From: 2-02-FULL-55-14 sp964473365
Lineage (GTDB): Bacteria; Bacteroidota; Ignavibacteria; UBA10030
Reading direction: 5' to 3'
Assembly: GCA_964473365.1 (NCBI GenBank)
Contig: CAYYOV010000007.1
Location: 1 to 64,000 of the forward strand
DNA: 64,000 nt
This document shows, one piece after another, positions 40,307-49,508 of this stretch (position 1 is the first letter of the stretch; the number at the start of each line of letters is the position of its first letter). The notes beneath the pieces are model-generated. The model did not search any database. It was not told where the DNA came from and saw nothing but the letters and a program-made list of their open reading frames with translations. The position numbers and the translations under genes were made by a program.

Positions 40307-42147
40307 GAGGACTCCCCTCGCAATCGGCGGATCCTGAGGCGCACCTCTTCGCTGAACAGCGAATGCGGGAACGTTTCCAGAAAGAGCTCAAAGATCTTCA
40401 GGGCGCCGGCGTGATCGTTCAGCAATCGTTCCGTCACATCGCCGGCACGGAACAGGGCCCGATCGCGTAGCATGCTCGTGGTGCGTTCGTCGACGAATCG
40501 CCTGTAGATGGCAACCGCCTCCGCGGGGCGATTCAACAGCACCAACAGGTCTCCCGTTTGGACCAGAGCGTCGTCGGAGATCAGCGATGCTGGATTGTCG
40601 GCCGCGACCTTCTGGAATTGCGCGAGCGCTTCGGCATACTTCCGCTGTCGCTGCAGTAGCTCCGCGCGCAAGAACCCATTGAGCGCTGGAAGCGTTGCGC
40701 GATGTTCCTGCAAAAAGATCTGGAGGCTGATCGCGTCGTTGGCCAGGTCGCGGTCGACGGCGCTCGCGAGTGGTCCAAGTATAGCGACGGCGGTGTCGAT
40801 GCGTCCTTCGTACGCCGCGAGTCGTGCCTGTTGAAATGTCACGCGGTCGCGGACGTCGGCTGGGGCAGAAGTTGGGATCGACTGGAGTGACGCGGCAGCA
40901 CCGTTCAGGTCGTTTCGTGCGATCTGCACCTCCGCCGCCCGCAGGTGTGCTTCGAAGGCCATCCCTCCGGCTCGCGGGATTCGCGCCACGTCTTGGAATG
41001 CTTTCAGGGCCCCGTCCAAGTCGAACGTGCGCTCGAACGCCACCACGCCGATCCGGAACAGCGCCTGGACCGCCACATCAGAGCCTGGCGCGTCGCGGAC
41101 GATCTCGCGATACAGCAAAACAGCAGCGTCGAGCGAGGGGAATGTTTCTGCTGCGGATGTGGAGCTGCTTGCCGTTTTCCGGGATGACGACGAATCGCGA
41201 ACCGCCAGCTCTTCCATTGCCCGCGCGAACCCAAGCCGGGATTGCAGCACCAGGGGACCCGATGGTCCTCGGGCGATCGCCGCGCGGAATGCTTCCGCTG
41301 CCGTCTGGTGCGCCGATTCACGGAGACAGCGCTGCGCGAAGTTGTAGAGTTCTACCCCCGAAGCATTTGAGAGGCTGTCGATGACACGGTATTGCCGCAG
41401 GGCTTCTGGATAGTCCGATTGCTCGACCGCGAGCCACGCCATAAGACTGCGGACGGGAACATCGCCCGGGGTCTTTTCGATGGCCGCCTCAACGGCGGAG
41501 CGAGCGCTTCGCAGGCCATCGTCCCGCATGGTGAATGATGCGATGCGTGATTGGATATACCCCAGCTGATGCGGGGCGGACCGCAATAGCCGAAGATATT
41601 CCTCGACCGCCTTGCCGTAGTCTTGTGTGGCGGAATGCAGGAGGGCGAGCTCCTCGACAAAGTCGTTCGGATTCTTTGTACGTGTGCGGCCTGTTTCGTA
41701 CGTGCGGATGGCGCGGTCGTAGAGGCGCCGTTCCTGCATCTGCTGAGCCAGTACGACGATCAGCTGTCGATTGCCTCCGGCCGATCGCAACGAGACATCC
41801 CAAAGCGAGTCGGCACGGTGAAGGTCGCCAGAGTCGTACGCAAGGCCCCCTAGCTGAACCAGGAGGAAGATCTCCGCTGGTCGTTGTGCGAGTCGCCGCT
41901 CGACCAACGCCGTCGCCTTGCCGTATTCTTTCAGTTGAACGTATGCCCGACGGAGGCCGTCGAACATCATGAAGTTCAGGGAGTCGACTCGAACGAGATC
42001 CTCGTAGATGACGGCCGCCTTGGCCCAGTCTCCGGCCTGCTCGAGTGATTGGGCCAACTGAAGGCGGCGCACCGTCTCCTGGTCCTGCGAGGCGAGTCGG
42101 GGAGCGACGATGCATGACAACGCGAGGATGGAGATGAGCTGGCGCAT
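40303..42147 (-). CDS. Exported TPR-repeat protein
   Basis: A 614-residue protein with a short signal peptide (MRQLISILALSCIVAPRLAS) and tetratricopeptide helices over most of its length, for example AQSLEQAGDWAKAAVIYEDLVRVDS, ALVERRLAQRPAEIFLLVQLGGLAYDSGDL and AEAVAIYRRFVDERTTSML. It would be a periplasmic scaffold. The ATG at 42147 lies only 8 nt after a -10 box, so its mRNA is probably leaderless. It is coupled to the exported protein downstream (4-nt overlap) and divergent from dxr. Confidence 0.88.
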   Translation of the reverse strand: MRQLISILALSCIVAPRLASQDQETVRRLQLAQSLEQAGDWAKAAVIYEDLVRVDSLNFMMFDGLRRAYVQLKEYGKATALVERRLAQRPAEIFLLVQLGGLAYDSGDLHRADSLWDVSLRSAGGNRQLIVVLAQQMQERRLYDRAIRTYETGRTRTKNPNDFVEELALLHSATQDYGKAVEEYLRLLRSAPHQLGYIQSRIASFTMRDDGLRSARSAVEAAIEKTPGDVPVRSLMAWLAVEQSDYPEALRQYRVIDSLSNASGVELYNFAQRCLRESAHQTAAEAFRAAIARGPSGPLVLQSRLGFARAMEELAVRDSSSSRKTASSSTSAAETFPSLDAAVLLYREIVRDAPGSDVAVQALFRIGVVAFERTFDLDGALKAFQDVARIPRAGGMAFEAHLRAAEVQIARNDLNGAAASLQSIPTSAPADVRDRVTFQQARLAAYEGRIDTAVAILGPLASAVDRDLANDAISLQIFLQEHRATLPALNGFLRAELLQRQRKYAEALAQFQKVAADNPASLISDDALVQTGDLLVLLNRPAEAVAIYRRFVDERTTSMLRDRALFRAGDVTERLLNDHAGALKIFELFLETFPHSLFSEEVRLRIRRLRGESS

Positions 42148-42155
42148 GTGGGGTG

Positions 42156-42184
42156 AATATATCAAAAAGACGCAGGGGTGTCCA
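42156..42184 (-). promoter_or_regulatory. TPR-gene promoter giving a leaderless mRNA (TGGACA-N17-TATATT)
   Basis: On the minus strand TGGACA (42184-42179) and TATATT (42161-42156) are 17 nt apart, and the start codon begins 8 nt after the -10 box (42147). The expected transcription start coincides with the ATG and no ribosome-binding site is present. Confidence 0.65.
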
Positions 42185-42201
42185 TCGACGTTCCCGTTGC
42201 C

Positions 42202-42230
42202 TTGATTCCCCTGTGGTTCCATGGTACATT
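42202..42230 (+). promoter_or_regulatory. dxr promoter (TTGATT-N17-TACATT)
   Basis: TTGATT (42202-42207) and TACATT (42225-42230) are 17 nt apart, with predicted start near 42237. It lies back to back with the promoter of the TPR gene (42156-42184). Confidence 0.65.
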
Positions 42231-42243
42231 GCTTGAACTCGTT

Positions 42244-42267
42244 CGGCCCCGCGGGCCGATTTTTTTT
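42244..42267 (+). terminator. Hairpin plus T8 in the dxr 5' leader (attenuator-like)
   Basis: CGGCCC (42244-42249), a CGC loop and GGGCCG (42253-42258) are followed by A and eight Ts (42260-42267), five nt before the dxr ATG. No plus-strand gene upstream needs terminating, since the neighbour is divergent. The structure therefore acts on dxr transcription itself, or stabilises its 5' end. Confidence 0.75.
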
Positions 42268-42271
42268 CGGC

Positions 42272-43444
42272 ATGCCTTCTTCCCCACAACATATCGCTCT
42301 CCTTGGTGCCACCGGTTCGATCGGGAGGAACAGCCTTGAGGTCCTCCGCGCTCACCCCGACCGGTTCCGGGTGACGGCCCTCACCACGAACCGCAACATC
42401 GATGAGCTCGAAGCACAGGTGAAGGAATTCCATCCGAAGGCTGTTGTCGTGCTCGACCCGGGCCGGGCCGAGACGCTCCGTGCTCGCTTGGGCGACAGCA
42501 CACAGGTCTTGAGCGGCGAGGCTGGGCTCGAGGCGGTGGTCCGGCGGGATGATGTCGATGTCGTGATCTCCTCGCTTGTTGGCTTCGCCGGTGTCCGGCC
42601 GACAGCCGAGGCCATCCGGCACCGCAAGCGGATCGCCCTGGCGAACAAGGAAACGCTTGTCGCCGCCGGCGCGTTCATCACGGCGCTCGTGCGCGAGTAT
42701 GGCGTCGAATTGCTGCCGATCGACAGCGAGCACAGCGCCATCCTGCAGTGTTTGGCCGGCGAGGACCCGGCCCGCGTCGCACGTCTGATCTTGACCGCCT
42801 CGGGAGGGCCCTTCCGAACGACACCACCGGAGGCATTATCTCGTGTCACGGTGGAGCAGGCCCTGCAGCATCCCAACTGGAGCATGGGTAACAAGATCAC
42901 GATCGACTCCGCGACGCTCATGAATAAAGGGCTGGAAGTGATCGAAGCGCATTGGCTCTTCGGGCTGCCGGCCGACCGCATCGACGTGGTGGTGCATCCG
43001 CAGTCCATCATCCACTCCATGGTTGAATTTGTCGACGGATCGGTCAAGGCCCAGCTTGGACTGCCCGACATGAAGCTTCCGATCCAGTACGCGTTGACGC
43101 ATCCCGACCGTCTGCCGATGAATGGCGGACGGGTCTCGTTCCCGCGCTTGGAGCAGATGACGTTCTTTGAGCCCGACCGGCGCCGATTTCCCTGTCTTGA
43201 CCTGGCGTACGAGGCGCTCCGCTCGGGCGGGACGCTTCCGGCGGTGCTGAATGCTGCAAACGAAGTGGCGGTGGCTGGATTCCTCGATCGGGCTCTGACC
43301 TTTGACCGTATTGCCGACGTCATCCGTCGGACGATGGAACAGCATCACCCTGTGGCAGCACCCGACCTCGATGACATCATCGAGGCCGACCGATGGGCTC
43401 GCCGGACGGCCCACGCGGCAGCCGGAACGAGCGCAACGGGATAG
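42272..43444 (+). CDS. dxr: 1-deoxy-D-xylulose 5-phosphate reductoisomerase
   Basis: A 390-residue enzyme that converts DXP to 2-C-methylerythritol 4-phosphate with NADPH, the committed step of the MEP isoprenoid pathway. It has LLGATGSIGRNSLEVL (NADPH binding), ALANKETLVAAG, LPIDSEHSAILQCL, LTASGGPFR, HPNWSMGNKITIDSATLMNKGLEVIEA and VVVHPQSIIHSMVEFVDGS, all canonical with metal and substrate residues intact. The ATG at 42272 is chosen because it aligns with the family N-terminus. There is no ribosome-binding site, only the T-tract of the leader hairpin upstream. rseP follows after 50 nt, the common dxr-rseP order. Confidence 0.97.
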   Translation: MPSSPQHIALLGATGSIGRNSLEVLRAHPDRFRVTALTTNRNIDELEAQVKEFHPKAVVVLDPGRAETLRARLGDSTQVLSGEAGLEAVVRRDDVDVVISSLVGFAGVRPTAEAIRHRKRIALANKETLVAAGAFITALVREYGVELLPIDSEHSAILQCLAGEDPARVARLILTASGGPFRTTPPEALSRVTVEQALQHPNWSMGNKITIDSATLMNKGLEVIEAHWLFGLPADRIDVVVHPQSIIHSMVEFVDGSVKAQLGLPDMKLPIQYALTHPDRLPMNGGRVSFPRLEQMTFFEPDRRRFPCLDLAYEALRSGGTLPAVLNAANEVAVAGFLDRALTFDRIADVIRRTMEQHHPVAAPDLDDIIEADRWARRTAHAAAGTSATG

Positions 43445-43494
43445 TTGTTCATCTATATCGAGCACGTCATAACACTCTCACACATAACACTCGC

Positions 43495-44808
43495 ATGGAA
43501 TTCCTGAGCACCGTCTTCTATTTCATCGTCACGATCGGCATCCTCGTCTTCATCCATGAGTTCGGGCACTTTGCAGCCGCGAAATTCTTTGGGATGCGCG
43601 TTGAGCGTTTCAGCATCGGTTTTCCGCCGCGCGCGTTCGGCCGGCAGATTGGTGAAACGGATTACTGTGTCTCCTGGGTCCCCATCGGCGGCTACGTCAA
43701 GATCGCCGGCATGATCGATGAAAGCCTCGACACGGAACACTTGAATCGGGAACCGGAGCCCTGGGAATTCCGGGCGAAGCCGATCTGGCAGCGATCCATC
43801 GTCATGGCGGCCGGGGTTATCATGAACCTCGTCCTCGCCGTCGTGATCTTCTGGGGGATCATCTACGCACAAGGACGCGTGGTCCGACCTGTGACGGAGA
43901 TCGGATATGTGGTTCCAGGAAGTCCGGCAGAGAAGGCTGGTCTGCGGACGAGCGACCACATCCGGTCGATCAACGACACCCCTGTGACGCAATGGGACGA
44001 GATCGAAAGCAAGATCTACGCTGAAACGGTCGGACAGGATGTCGTCATCCGTGTTGAGCGGGACGGGGTTCCGGTCTCTGTCGAGATCCGCCGACTGGAT
44101 CTTCCGGAGCTCACAGAAGAGCGCTTTGGGATCTATCCTGCCGGGCTTGTTCCGGTCGTTGCCTCGGTACAAGGTGGTCTGCCGGGTGAAGCACTTGGTC
44201 TCGCCCCGGGAGACACCATCATCACCGTCAATGGTGTGCGGGTATCGTACGCCGCGTTGCCCCCCGCGATCCGCGGAAATGCAGGACGCGAGATGATGCT
44301 GGGATGGAAGCGTGGCGACAGTGTCTTCGCACAAGCCGTGACACCCACGACAGACGGCGTCATCGGGGTGACGCTCATGGCAGCGTATCAGGGTCCTATT
44401 GTGCGCGAGGACTATTCGTTGCTTGCCGCCTTTCCCGTGAGTGTCCGAGAGGTCTGGTTCACGAGCGGACTCTTCTTCCGAAACATCTGGCAGATCGTCG
44501 CCGGCGAGGCATCCTTCTCGAAGTCGATCGGCGGCCCGGTGCGTATCGCCCAGATGGCGAATCGATCGGCCGAGAGCGGCCTCGTCAGTTTCTTTGGATT
44601 CGTTGCGTTACTCAGCATCAGCCTGGCGCTGCTGAACATCCTGCCCTTCCCGGCGTTGGATGGTGGTCACCTTCTCTTTCTCAGCTACGAGGCCGTCTTC
44701 CGTCGCGAGATACCGGCGCGCATCAAGATCGCCCTCCAGCAAGCGGGCATGCTGCTCTTACTTGTCTTTATGGCGTTTGTGCTCTATAATGACCTATTGC
44801 ACTTCTGA
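43495..44808 (+). CDS. rseP: RIP metalloprotease RseP (site-2 protease)
   Basis: A 437-residue intramembrane zinc protease. The active site is FIHEFGHFAAAKFFG (HExxH) in the first transmembrane helix and the third ligand lies in FPALDGGHLLFL near the C-terminus. Two PDZ domains are present (VVPGSPAEKAGLRTSDHIRSIN and GLPGEALGLAPGDTIITVNG). RseP cleaves anti-sigma factors after site-1 cutting and removes signal-peptide remnants; the ECF anti-sigma encoded at 37411-38244 is a possible substrate. The ATG at 43495 fits the family start. It is probably cotranscribed with dxr. Confidence 0.95.
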   Translation: MEFLSTVFYFIVTIGILVFIHEFGHFAAAKFFGMRVERFSIGFPPRAFGRQIGETDYCVSWVPIGGYVKIAGMIDESLDTEHLNREPEPWEFRAKPIWQRSIVMAAGVIMNLVLAVVIFWGIIYAQGRVVRPVTEIGYVVPGSPAEKAGLRTSDHIRSINDTPVTQWDEIESKIYAETVGQDVVIRVERDGVPVSVEIRRLDLPELTEERFGIYPAGLVPVVASVQGGLPGEALGLAPGDTIITVNGVRVSYAALPPAIRGNAGREMMLGWKRGDSVFAQAVTPTTDGVIGVTLMAAYQGPIVREDYSLLAAFPVSVREVWFTSGLFFRNIWQIVAGEASFSKSIGGPVRIAQMANRSAESGLVSFFGFVALLSISLALLNILPFPALDGGHLLFLSYEAVFRREIPARIKIALQQAGMLLLLVFMAFVLYNDLLHF

Positions 44809-44919
44809 CGGACCCGTAACCCTCCTTGTGACATCCGTCATACCTGCGGAATTGACCTGGCGGTATGTTGATTGGTAGCAGCCTGAATTTTCATTTCCCC
44901 CTTTGAGGAGATCCGCGCC

Positions 44920-46089
44920 ATGAACGCGATCAAACGGAACCGTCTGTTATTGGTGCTGGCGGCCATGCTGGTGCTGGGGAGCGGGATCGTTGTTGCCCAG
45001 ACGGGCCGTCTGGAATTGAATGTGCCTAACTTCGACGTGTTCACGCCGACCGACTGGATCGAAGCCACCACGTTCACATTGAAAGAGAGCATCCCGGCAG
45101 GGATCTCCGGCACGATCATCACGAGCCAGCCCATGGAGGTCTACCTCCGTGGTACGGTCTACAAGCAGGCAACTGGCGACTCGAGGCCGATGGAGCTGGC
45201 TTCCTTCTACATTATCAGACGTACGCCGATCCGCACTGTGAGCCCGTCCGGTACTGGCGAGGCTCGCTATGAAATGACCGTTGGCGCGCTCTCTCGAGGA
45301 TCGGAATTCGACGTTTCGTACACCGAGGTCAAGTCCGAGATCGACAAGTTGAAGGACCAGCTGAAGACCGGTATCGCCTCTATGACGGGCAAGTTCACGC
45401 TCGACATCGCCCTCCTCTCTGGTGATCCTGTAACCGGCACTCAGCTCGACCGTATCGTGCGGGTCTTCGACATACCTTTCTCGACCGCGACCCAAGCCAA
45501 GATCATCGTTCAGGTAGACCCTGTCGTCACCGTCCCGAATCCAACGTTCACGGTGATCCTGCCGGCCGAACGACCTCAGATGGAATATGAAGTAGCCGTG
45601 TACCGGGTCGAAGACAATCCGCGCGATGCCGTCCAGAACGGCCGTCCGGTATGGCGTGAGCGCGTGACAGACGGCCGGACTATTCTCGTCTACTCCCAGA
45701 CCGCCACGCCGCTCGTTCAGGGCGCTCGGTATGTCGTCGCCGGCAAGTCGTTCATTCAATCGAGCTCAAGTCGTGACAGGATCAGCGTTGAAGCAGATCT
45801 TGTTGTATTCCGCTATGGCCAGACTGCCGGCAGCACCGCCGGCGGCGGCGACGCGAACACGGGCGGACAGGACGCCAATCGTCCCGACCCGCTCATCACG
45901 GTCTTTGGAAGTGCCGCCACACAGGTCCCGCCGCGGCTTGCCCAGCAATTGACGGCCGTTATGCGGCGTCTGGAGGAACGCGGTTGGACCTTTACGCAAG
46001 CCCGCTACAACAACAAGCTGATCTCACCAGCGGAATTATTGCAGGTGCTGGATCAGTTTGCGGGTGCGACGGTTACGGTCGTTGAATAA
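44920..46089 (+). CDS. Exported protein of unknown family heading the FecR-cyclase cluster
   Basis: A 389-residue protein with a signal peptide (NRLLLVLAAMLVLGSGIVVAQ). The body is beta-rich and acidic, with a helix at SEIDKLKDQLKTGIASM, a Gly/Asn low-complexity linker (GGGDANTGGQDANRPD) and a C-terminal helical region (LAQQLTAVMRRLEERGW). No known domain is recognised. The ATG has GAGGAG (44905-44910) upstream. TTGACC at 44852 followed 18 nt later by TAGCAG is a doubtful promoter. The FecR gene starts 28 nt after its stop, so it is part of the envelope-signalling cluster and may be a periplasmic partner. Confidence 0.78.
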   Translation: MNAIKRNRLLLVLAAMLVLGSGIVVAQTGRLELNVPNFDVFTPTDWIEATTFTLKESIPAGISGTIITSQPMEVYLRGTVYKQATGDSRPMELASFYIIRRTPIRTVSPSGTGEARYEMTVGALSRGSEFDVSYTEVKSEIDKLKDQLKTGIASMTGKFTLDIALLSGDPVTGTQLDRIVRVFDIPFSTATQAKIIVQVDPVVTVPNPTFTVILPAERPQMEYEVAVYRVEDNPRDAVQNGRPVWRERVTDGRTILVYSQTATPLVQGARYVVAGKSFIQSSSSRDRISVEADLVVFRYGQTAGSTAGGGDANTGGQDANRPDPLITVFGSAATQVPPRLAQQLTAVMRRLEERGWTFTQARYNNKLISPAELLQVLDQFAGATVTVVE

Positions 46090-46117
46090 TCCGACTTTGG
46101 ACGAGAGGAGCCGAGCT

Positions 46118-46831
46118 ATGAATCTGCGGAAAATGGTGATCTTTGCGGCCGTTGCCGCCCTGGTGCTGTCGAGTATGGCCCTGGTGCCACAGCAAGACAC
46201 GCGTGATATTCAGGCGGTCGTCGTCAAGGTCGTTCGAGATGTTTCGAAGAAATCCGGAACGACGGGCTGGCAGAAGGCCGTCCCTGCGGACCGGCTGCGT
46301 TCTGGCTACCAGCTCCGGACTGACGACAAGTCGCTCGCGATGGTCATGTTCCCCGACCAAAGCAAGCTGATCATTCGCGCTAAGTCGATCGTCGAGATCA
46401 AGGGGCAGAAGCAGGACAAGCAGATCGTCGACAGGAGCGTCCACGTGGAGCGCGGTCGTCTGGCGTTCAACGTGAAGAAGCAGGAACGGGAGCAGTTCCG
46501 TTTCTCGTCGCCTATTTCGGTCGCCTCGATCCGGGGAACCGAGGGCGGTGTGGATCATGCGCCGATCGACACGACCAGTACGTTCGTGTGCACGCAGGGC
46601 GCCTTTGATGTCGACGGTTTTCCACTTGTCGCCGGACAGACCTATCAGAAGCGAGGCTCGGGTCAGGGGAACGTCAGGAATTCGAGCAACCGCGACAACA
46701 ACATCGCGAACCAAAGCGAAGAAGTGACCGACGATGACGGCGATGGCAGCCAGGGTGGTCAGCAGAAGAATCGTCTCGAGTTGATCGGACGCGACGCCAG
46801 CGGCAAGGAGATCAAGGTTCGGATCGAATAG
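46118..46831 (+). CDS. Exported FecR-domain protein
   Basis: A 237-residue protein with a signal peptide (RKMVIFAAVAALVLSSMA). The FecR region runs from about residue 55 (WQKAVPADRLRSGYQLRTDD, MFPDQSKLIIRAKSIVEIKG, VHVERGRLAFNVKK, SPISVASIRGTEGGVD). The C-terminal 50 residues are Asn/Gln/Asp-rich. FecR domains are beta-structures that, in iron uptake, relay a signal from an outer-membrane receptor; free exported versions often sit beside CHASE2 proteins. GAGGAG at 46105-46110 supports the ATG. It is followed by a promoter, a large barrel gene and a CHASE2 cyclase, so a relay from outer to inner membrane is plausible. Confidence 0.87.
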   Translation: MNLRKMVIFAAVAALVLSSMALVPQQDTRDIQAVVVKVVRDVSKKSGTTGWQKAVPADRLRSGYQLRTDDKSLAMVMFPDQSKLIIRAKSIVEIKGQKQDKQIVDRSVHVERGRLAFNVKKQEREQFRFSSPISVASIRGTEGGVDHAPIDTTSTFVCTQGAFDVDGFPLVAGQTYQKRGSGQGNVRNSSNRDNNIANQSEEVTDDDGDGSQGGQQKNRLELIGRDASGKEIKVRIE

Positions 46832-46837
46832 ATCGGC

Positions 46838-46866
46838 TTGCATCCGGCAGCGTCATTTCCTACATT
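46838..46866 (+). promoter_or_regulatory. Promoter of the barrel gene (TTGCAT-N17-TACATT)
   Basis: TTGCAT (46838-46843) and TACATT (46861-46866) are exactly 17 nt apart, starting 7 nt after the fecR-like stop. The start near 46873 falls inside the hairpin described next. Confidence 0.6.
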
Positions 46867-46870
46867 GAGC

Positions 46871-46900
46871 GGCGAATCGTGCGATTCGCCGTTTCTTTTT
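46871..46900 (+). terminator. Hairpin plus T-tract directly after the promoter
   Basis: GGCGAATC (46871-46878) and GATTCGCC (46883-46890) form a perfect 8-bp stem with a GTGC loop, followed by GTTTCTTTTT. It terminates the FecR transcript, but it also lies immediately downstream of the barrel-gene promoter. Confidence 0.8.
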
Positions 46901-46953
46901 ATACCCGGGTCCGCGGCTCCATCCCCCCTTCCCACATGGTGCAGGTGATCCTC

Positions 46954-49377
46954 ATGCGTGCGGTTCGGTTCGGTGGTGCGGCATTCGCAATGCTCTTGAT
47001 GATGGCCTCGTCTGGCTTCGCCCAGGTCTCTTCGTATGTGAGCCGGGTTGACGCCCCCGCTGCCACTCAGGGCACTGCTGCTGCGATTGGCGTGGAGCTG
47101 CTTCCCTCTGTCGAGGCCCGCCGTGTCTGGCTGCGGTATCGCGGCTTTGGTGTCACAGAGTTCAGCGAGATCGAAATGCTCCAGGCTGGACGTTCGTATA
47201 CCGCTTCGTTGCCAGGAGGCGAGGTCCAACCGCCCTATTTGCAGTACTACTTCGCTATTGAGCTTCCGAATGGGTCGATTGCGACCTACCCTGAGAGCGG
47301 CGCAGACCTCAACCCGTTGCAGCTGAGCGTACAACAGGTCGACCCGCGAGAAGGAGAGGTACGTATTCTGAGCCCCGAACCCGGTGAGACGGTCGCCGCA
47401 GAGGAGTTCGTGCTCGCTGTTTCGCTCTACTTTGCGACTCCCGCTGTTTCTCCAAGCCGGACCCGCATCTTTGTTGACGGAACGGATGTATCGCAAGAGG
47501 CCGTCCTGTCTGACGATATCATCCTCTGGTCTCCCGCCAATTCAAGTCTTCCGATGAAGCTAGGCGCCCGCAATGTGCGGGTCGAGCTCCGCGATACGTC
47601 GGGAAACCCGTATTTCTCGAAGTCGCTCAGTTTCAACCTATCGACGGCGGCGGCAATTTCTGAGGTTGAATCACAGTTCCGAGCTGAGGGAGACGTTCGG
47701 GCCGAATACCGGAACGAACAAACGGCAAACTCCCTGACTTTCGCCCGCATCGACGCCCGAGCGAACGGTTCCTACACCTTCCTGAATTTTGGTACCACGC
47801 TGCGGATCGACAACCTGGAAAGCCCACAGCGCCAGCCGCAGAACCGGTATTCGTTCTATGTTGATGCTGACTATGCGCGACTGGAGGTCGGTGATGCGTA
47901 CCCGAAATTCCCATCGCTCATGATGCTCGGCAAGCGCGTACGGGGCATCACCGGTGCGGTCAGGCTGGGGTTCTTCAACCTTGACGTGTCCTTCGGAGAG
48001 ACCGACCGAAACATCAACGGAACCTTCCTCGCCGACACCGTCTTTGCCGACACGAACGGCGTCCGCAACAGACCTGACAATACTCTCCCTACGGGAGCGT
48101 CCTATTTTGCCTATGAGCTGTTCAACCCCGGTACCTACAAGCGAGATTTTGTCGGTGTTCGTCCTTCGTTCGGCTCGGGTGAGAATTTTCAACTGGGCTT
48201 CACCTACCTGAAATTCAAGGATGACATGTCGTCGATCCGCTACGGGATCCAGCCAAAGGAGAATCTAGTCGTCGGAACCGACCTTGCCCTCGGATTTGAT
48301 GACCAGCGGATCCGTTGGGAAACACAAGTCGCGGTCGGACTCCAAAACAAGGACATCTCGGGAGGAAACTTCTCGGATGCCGACTACGACTCGCTCGCGG
48401 CGCAGGGGAACGATGTGAAGGACCTCGGGAAGCTTGCTCAGCAGTTCATCACGGTGAACGAGAACCTCGAGCCGCTGAATCCAGGCGGCACGGGACTTCC
48501 CGGTATCGCGATGGAGAGCTTCCTGACGCTGAACTATTTTAACAACTACGTCCGGGCCCAGTATATCCGGCGCGGTACGGCCTTCAAGACATTCGGGAAC
48601 GAGTTCCAGCAATCCGACATTCAGGGCTTTGTCGTGTCGGACAATATCCGGCTCTTCAGCAATCGGTTGTTCGCCAGTATTTCCTACGAAGCAAAGTCGG
48701 ACAACCTGTCGAAATCTAAGGCCAGCACCACAGACTACAACAATATCATCACCGCGCTGACCTATAGCCCGGGTGCAAAGTATCCGACGTTGCAGGTCGG
48801 TTTCGCCACCGGAACCCGCGCCAGCGATCGGGAGATCTTCACGCCCGATTCGAGCCGTCGGTCGAAGGGGGCTGACGACCAGACGAACCGAATCACGTTC
48901 GGTGCCTCGTATGACCTGAACGTTGGTTTCCGGAACTTCATCGCCCTGAGCGTCAATCTGGTAGACCGCTCGGACAACACGATCTACCGCCGCGATCAGG
49001 CCAGTACGTTCCTCAACGCTTCGGTCACGTCCTTCTTCACGGAGATCCCGCTCCAAACGACCATCAGCCTGCTCACAAGTAATACGACCAGCCAGAGTCA
49101 ACTCTTCGCCTTCTCTGGAGCTGATAGCGCCCTCGCGAAAAATGATTTTGCGTACACCGCGCTCGGCGTATCGGCACAATATCGCCTGATGGAGGACAAC
49201 CTCCGGCTCGTGGCCCAAGTGACCCCCACGTTCGGAGATCTCGAGCGTACCGTCTTGCGGCTCGGTGGCGACTATACCTATCAGGCCCATTCGTTCGAGT
49301 TGTACTTCGACTACTTCAAGAATTCGCTGATCGCCAACGACCGGATCCTGTCGTTCGTGTACCGGTATAACTTCTGA
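46954..49377 (+). CDS. Large outer-membrane beta-barrel protein with Ig-like N-terminal region
   Basis: An 807-residue exported protein (signal peptide MRAVRFGGAAFAMLLMM...GFAQ). Residues about 25-240 are periplasmic and beta-rich, with an Ig-like element (FVDGTDVSQEAVLSDDIILW ... LRDTSGNPYFSKSLSF). The remaining 560 residues show alternating strands with aromatic girdles and many Tyr/Phe/Asn turns, and the protein ends RILSFVYRYNF, a barrel-insertion signal. No TonB plug domain is recognised. The ATG at 46954 has AGGTGA a few nt upstream; ATG 46936 is the alternative. Between a FecR protein and a CHASE2 cyclase it is a candidate outer-membrane sensor or channel. Confidence 0.82.
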   Translation: MRAVRFGGAAFAMLLMMASSGFAQVSSYVSRVDAPAATQGTAAAIGVELLPSVEARRVWLRYRGFGVTEFSEIEMLQAGRSYTASLPGGEVQPPYLQYYFAIELPNGSIATYPESGADLNPLQLSVQQVDPREGEVRILSPEPGETVAAEEFVLAVSLYFATPAVSPSRTRIFVDGTDVSQEAVLSDDIILWSPANSSLPMKLGARNVRVELRDTSGNPYFSKSLSFNLSTAAAISEVESQFRAEGDVRAEYRNEQTANSLTFARIDARANGSYTFLNFGTTLRIDNLESPQRQPQNRYSFYVDADYARLEVGDAYPKFPSLMMLGKRVRGITGAVRLGFFNLDVSFGETDRNINGTFLADTVFADTNGVRNRPDNTLPTGASYFAYELFNPGTYKRDFVGVRPSFGSGENFQLGFTYLKFKDDMSSIRYGIQPKENLVVGTDLALGFDDQRIRWETQVAVGLQNKDISGGNFSDADYDSLAAQGNDVKDLGKLAQQFITVNENLEPLNPGGTGLPGIAMESFLTLNYFNNYVRAQYIRRGTAFKTFGNEFQQSDIQGFVVSDNIRLFSNRLFASISYEAKSDNLSKSKASTTDYNNIITALTYSPGAKYPTLQVGFATGTRASDREIFTPDSSRRSKGADDQTNRITFGASYDLNVGFRNFIALSVNLVDRSDNTIYRRDQASTFLNASVTSFFTEIPLQTTISLLTSNTTSQSQLFAFSGADSALAKNDFAYTALGVSAQYRLMEDNLRLVAQVTPTFGDLERTVLRLGGDYTYQAHSFELYFDYFKNSLIANDRILSFVYRYNF

Positions 49378-49508
49378 CGACGGCGCATCGCGCCGGTGTC
49401 ATCGGGGTCTCCGGTGACCCTCCACTGATCATCCACTGACCCGGTGGAACGGACCGTCTTGAGGCGGGCTTCGGCCCCCTTGAGGCGCTCCTCCTCCCCC
49501 ACCCGCCT

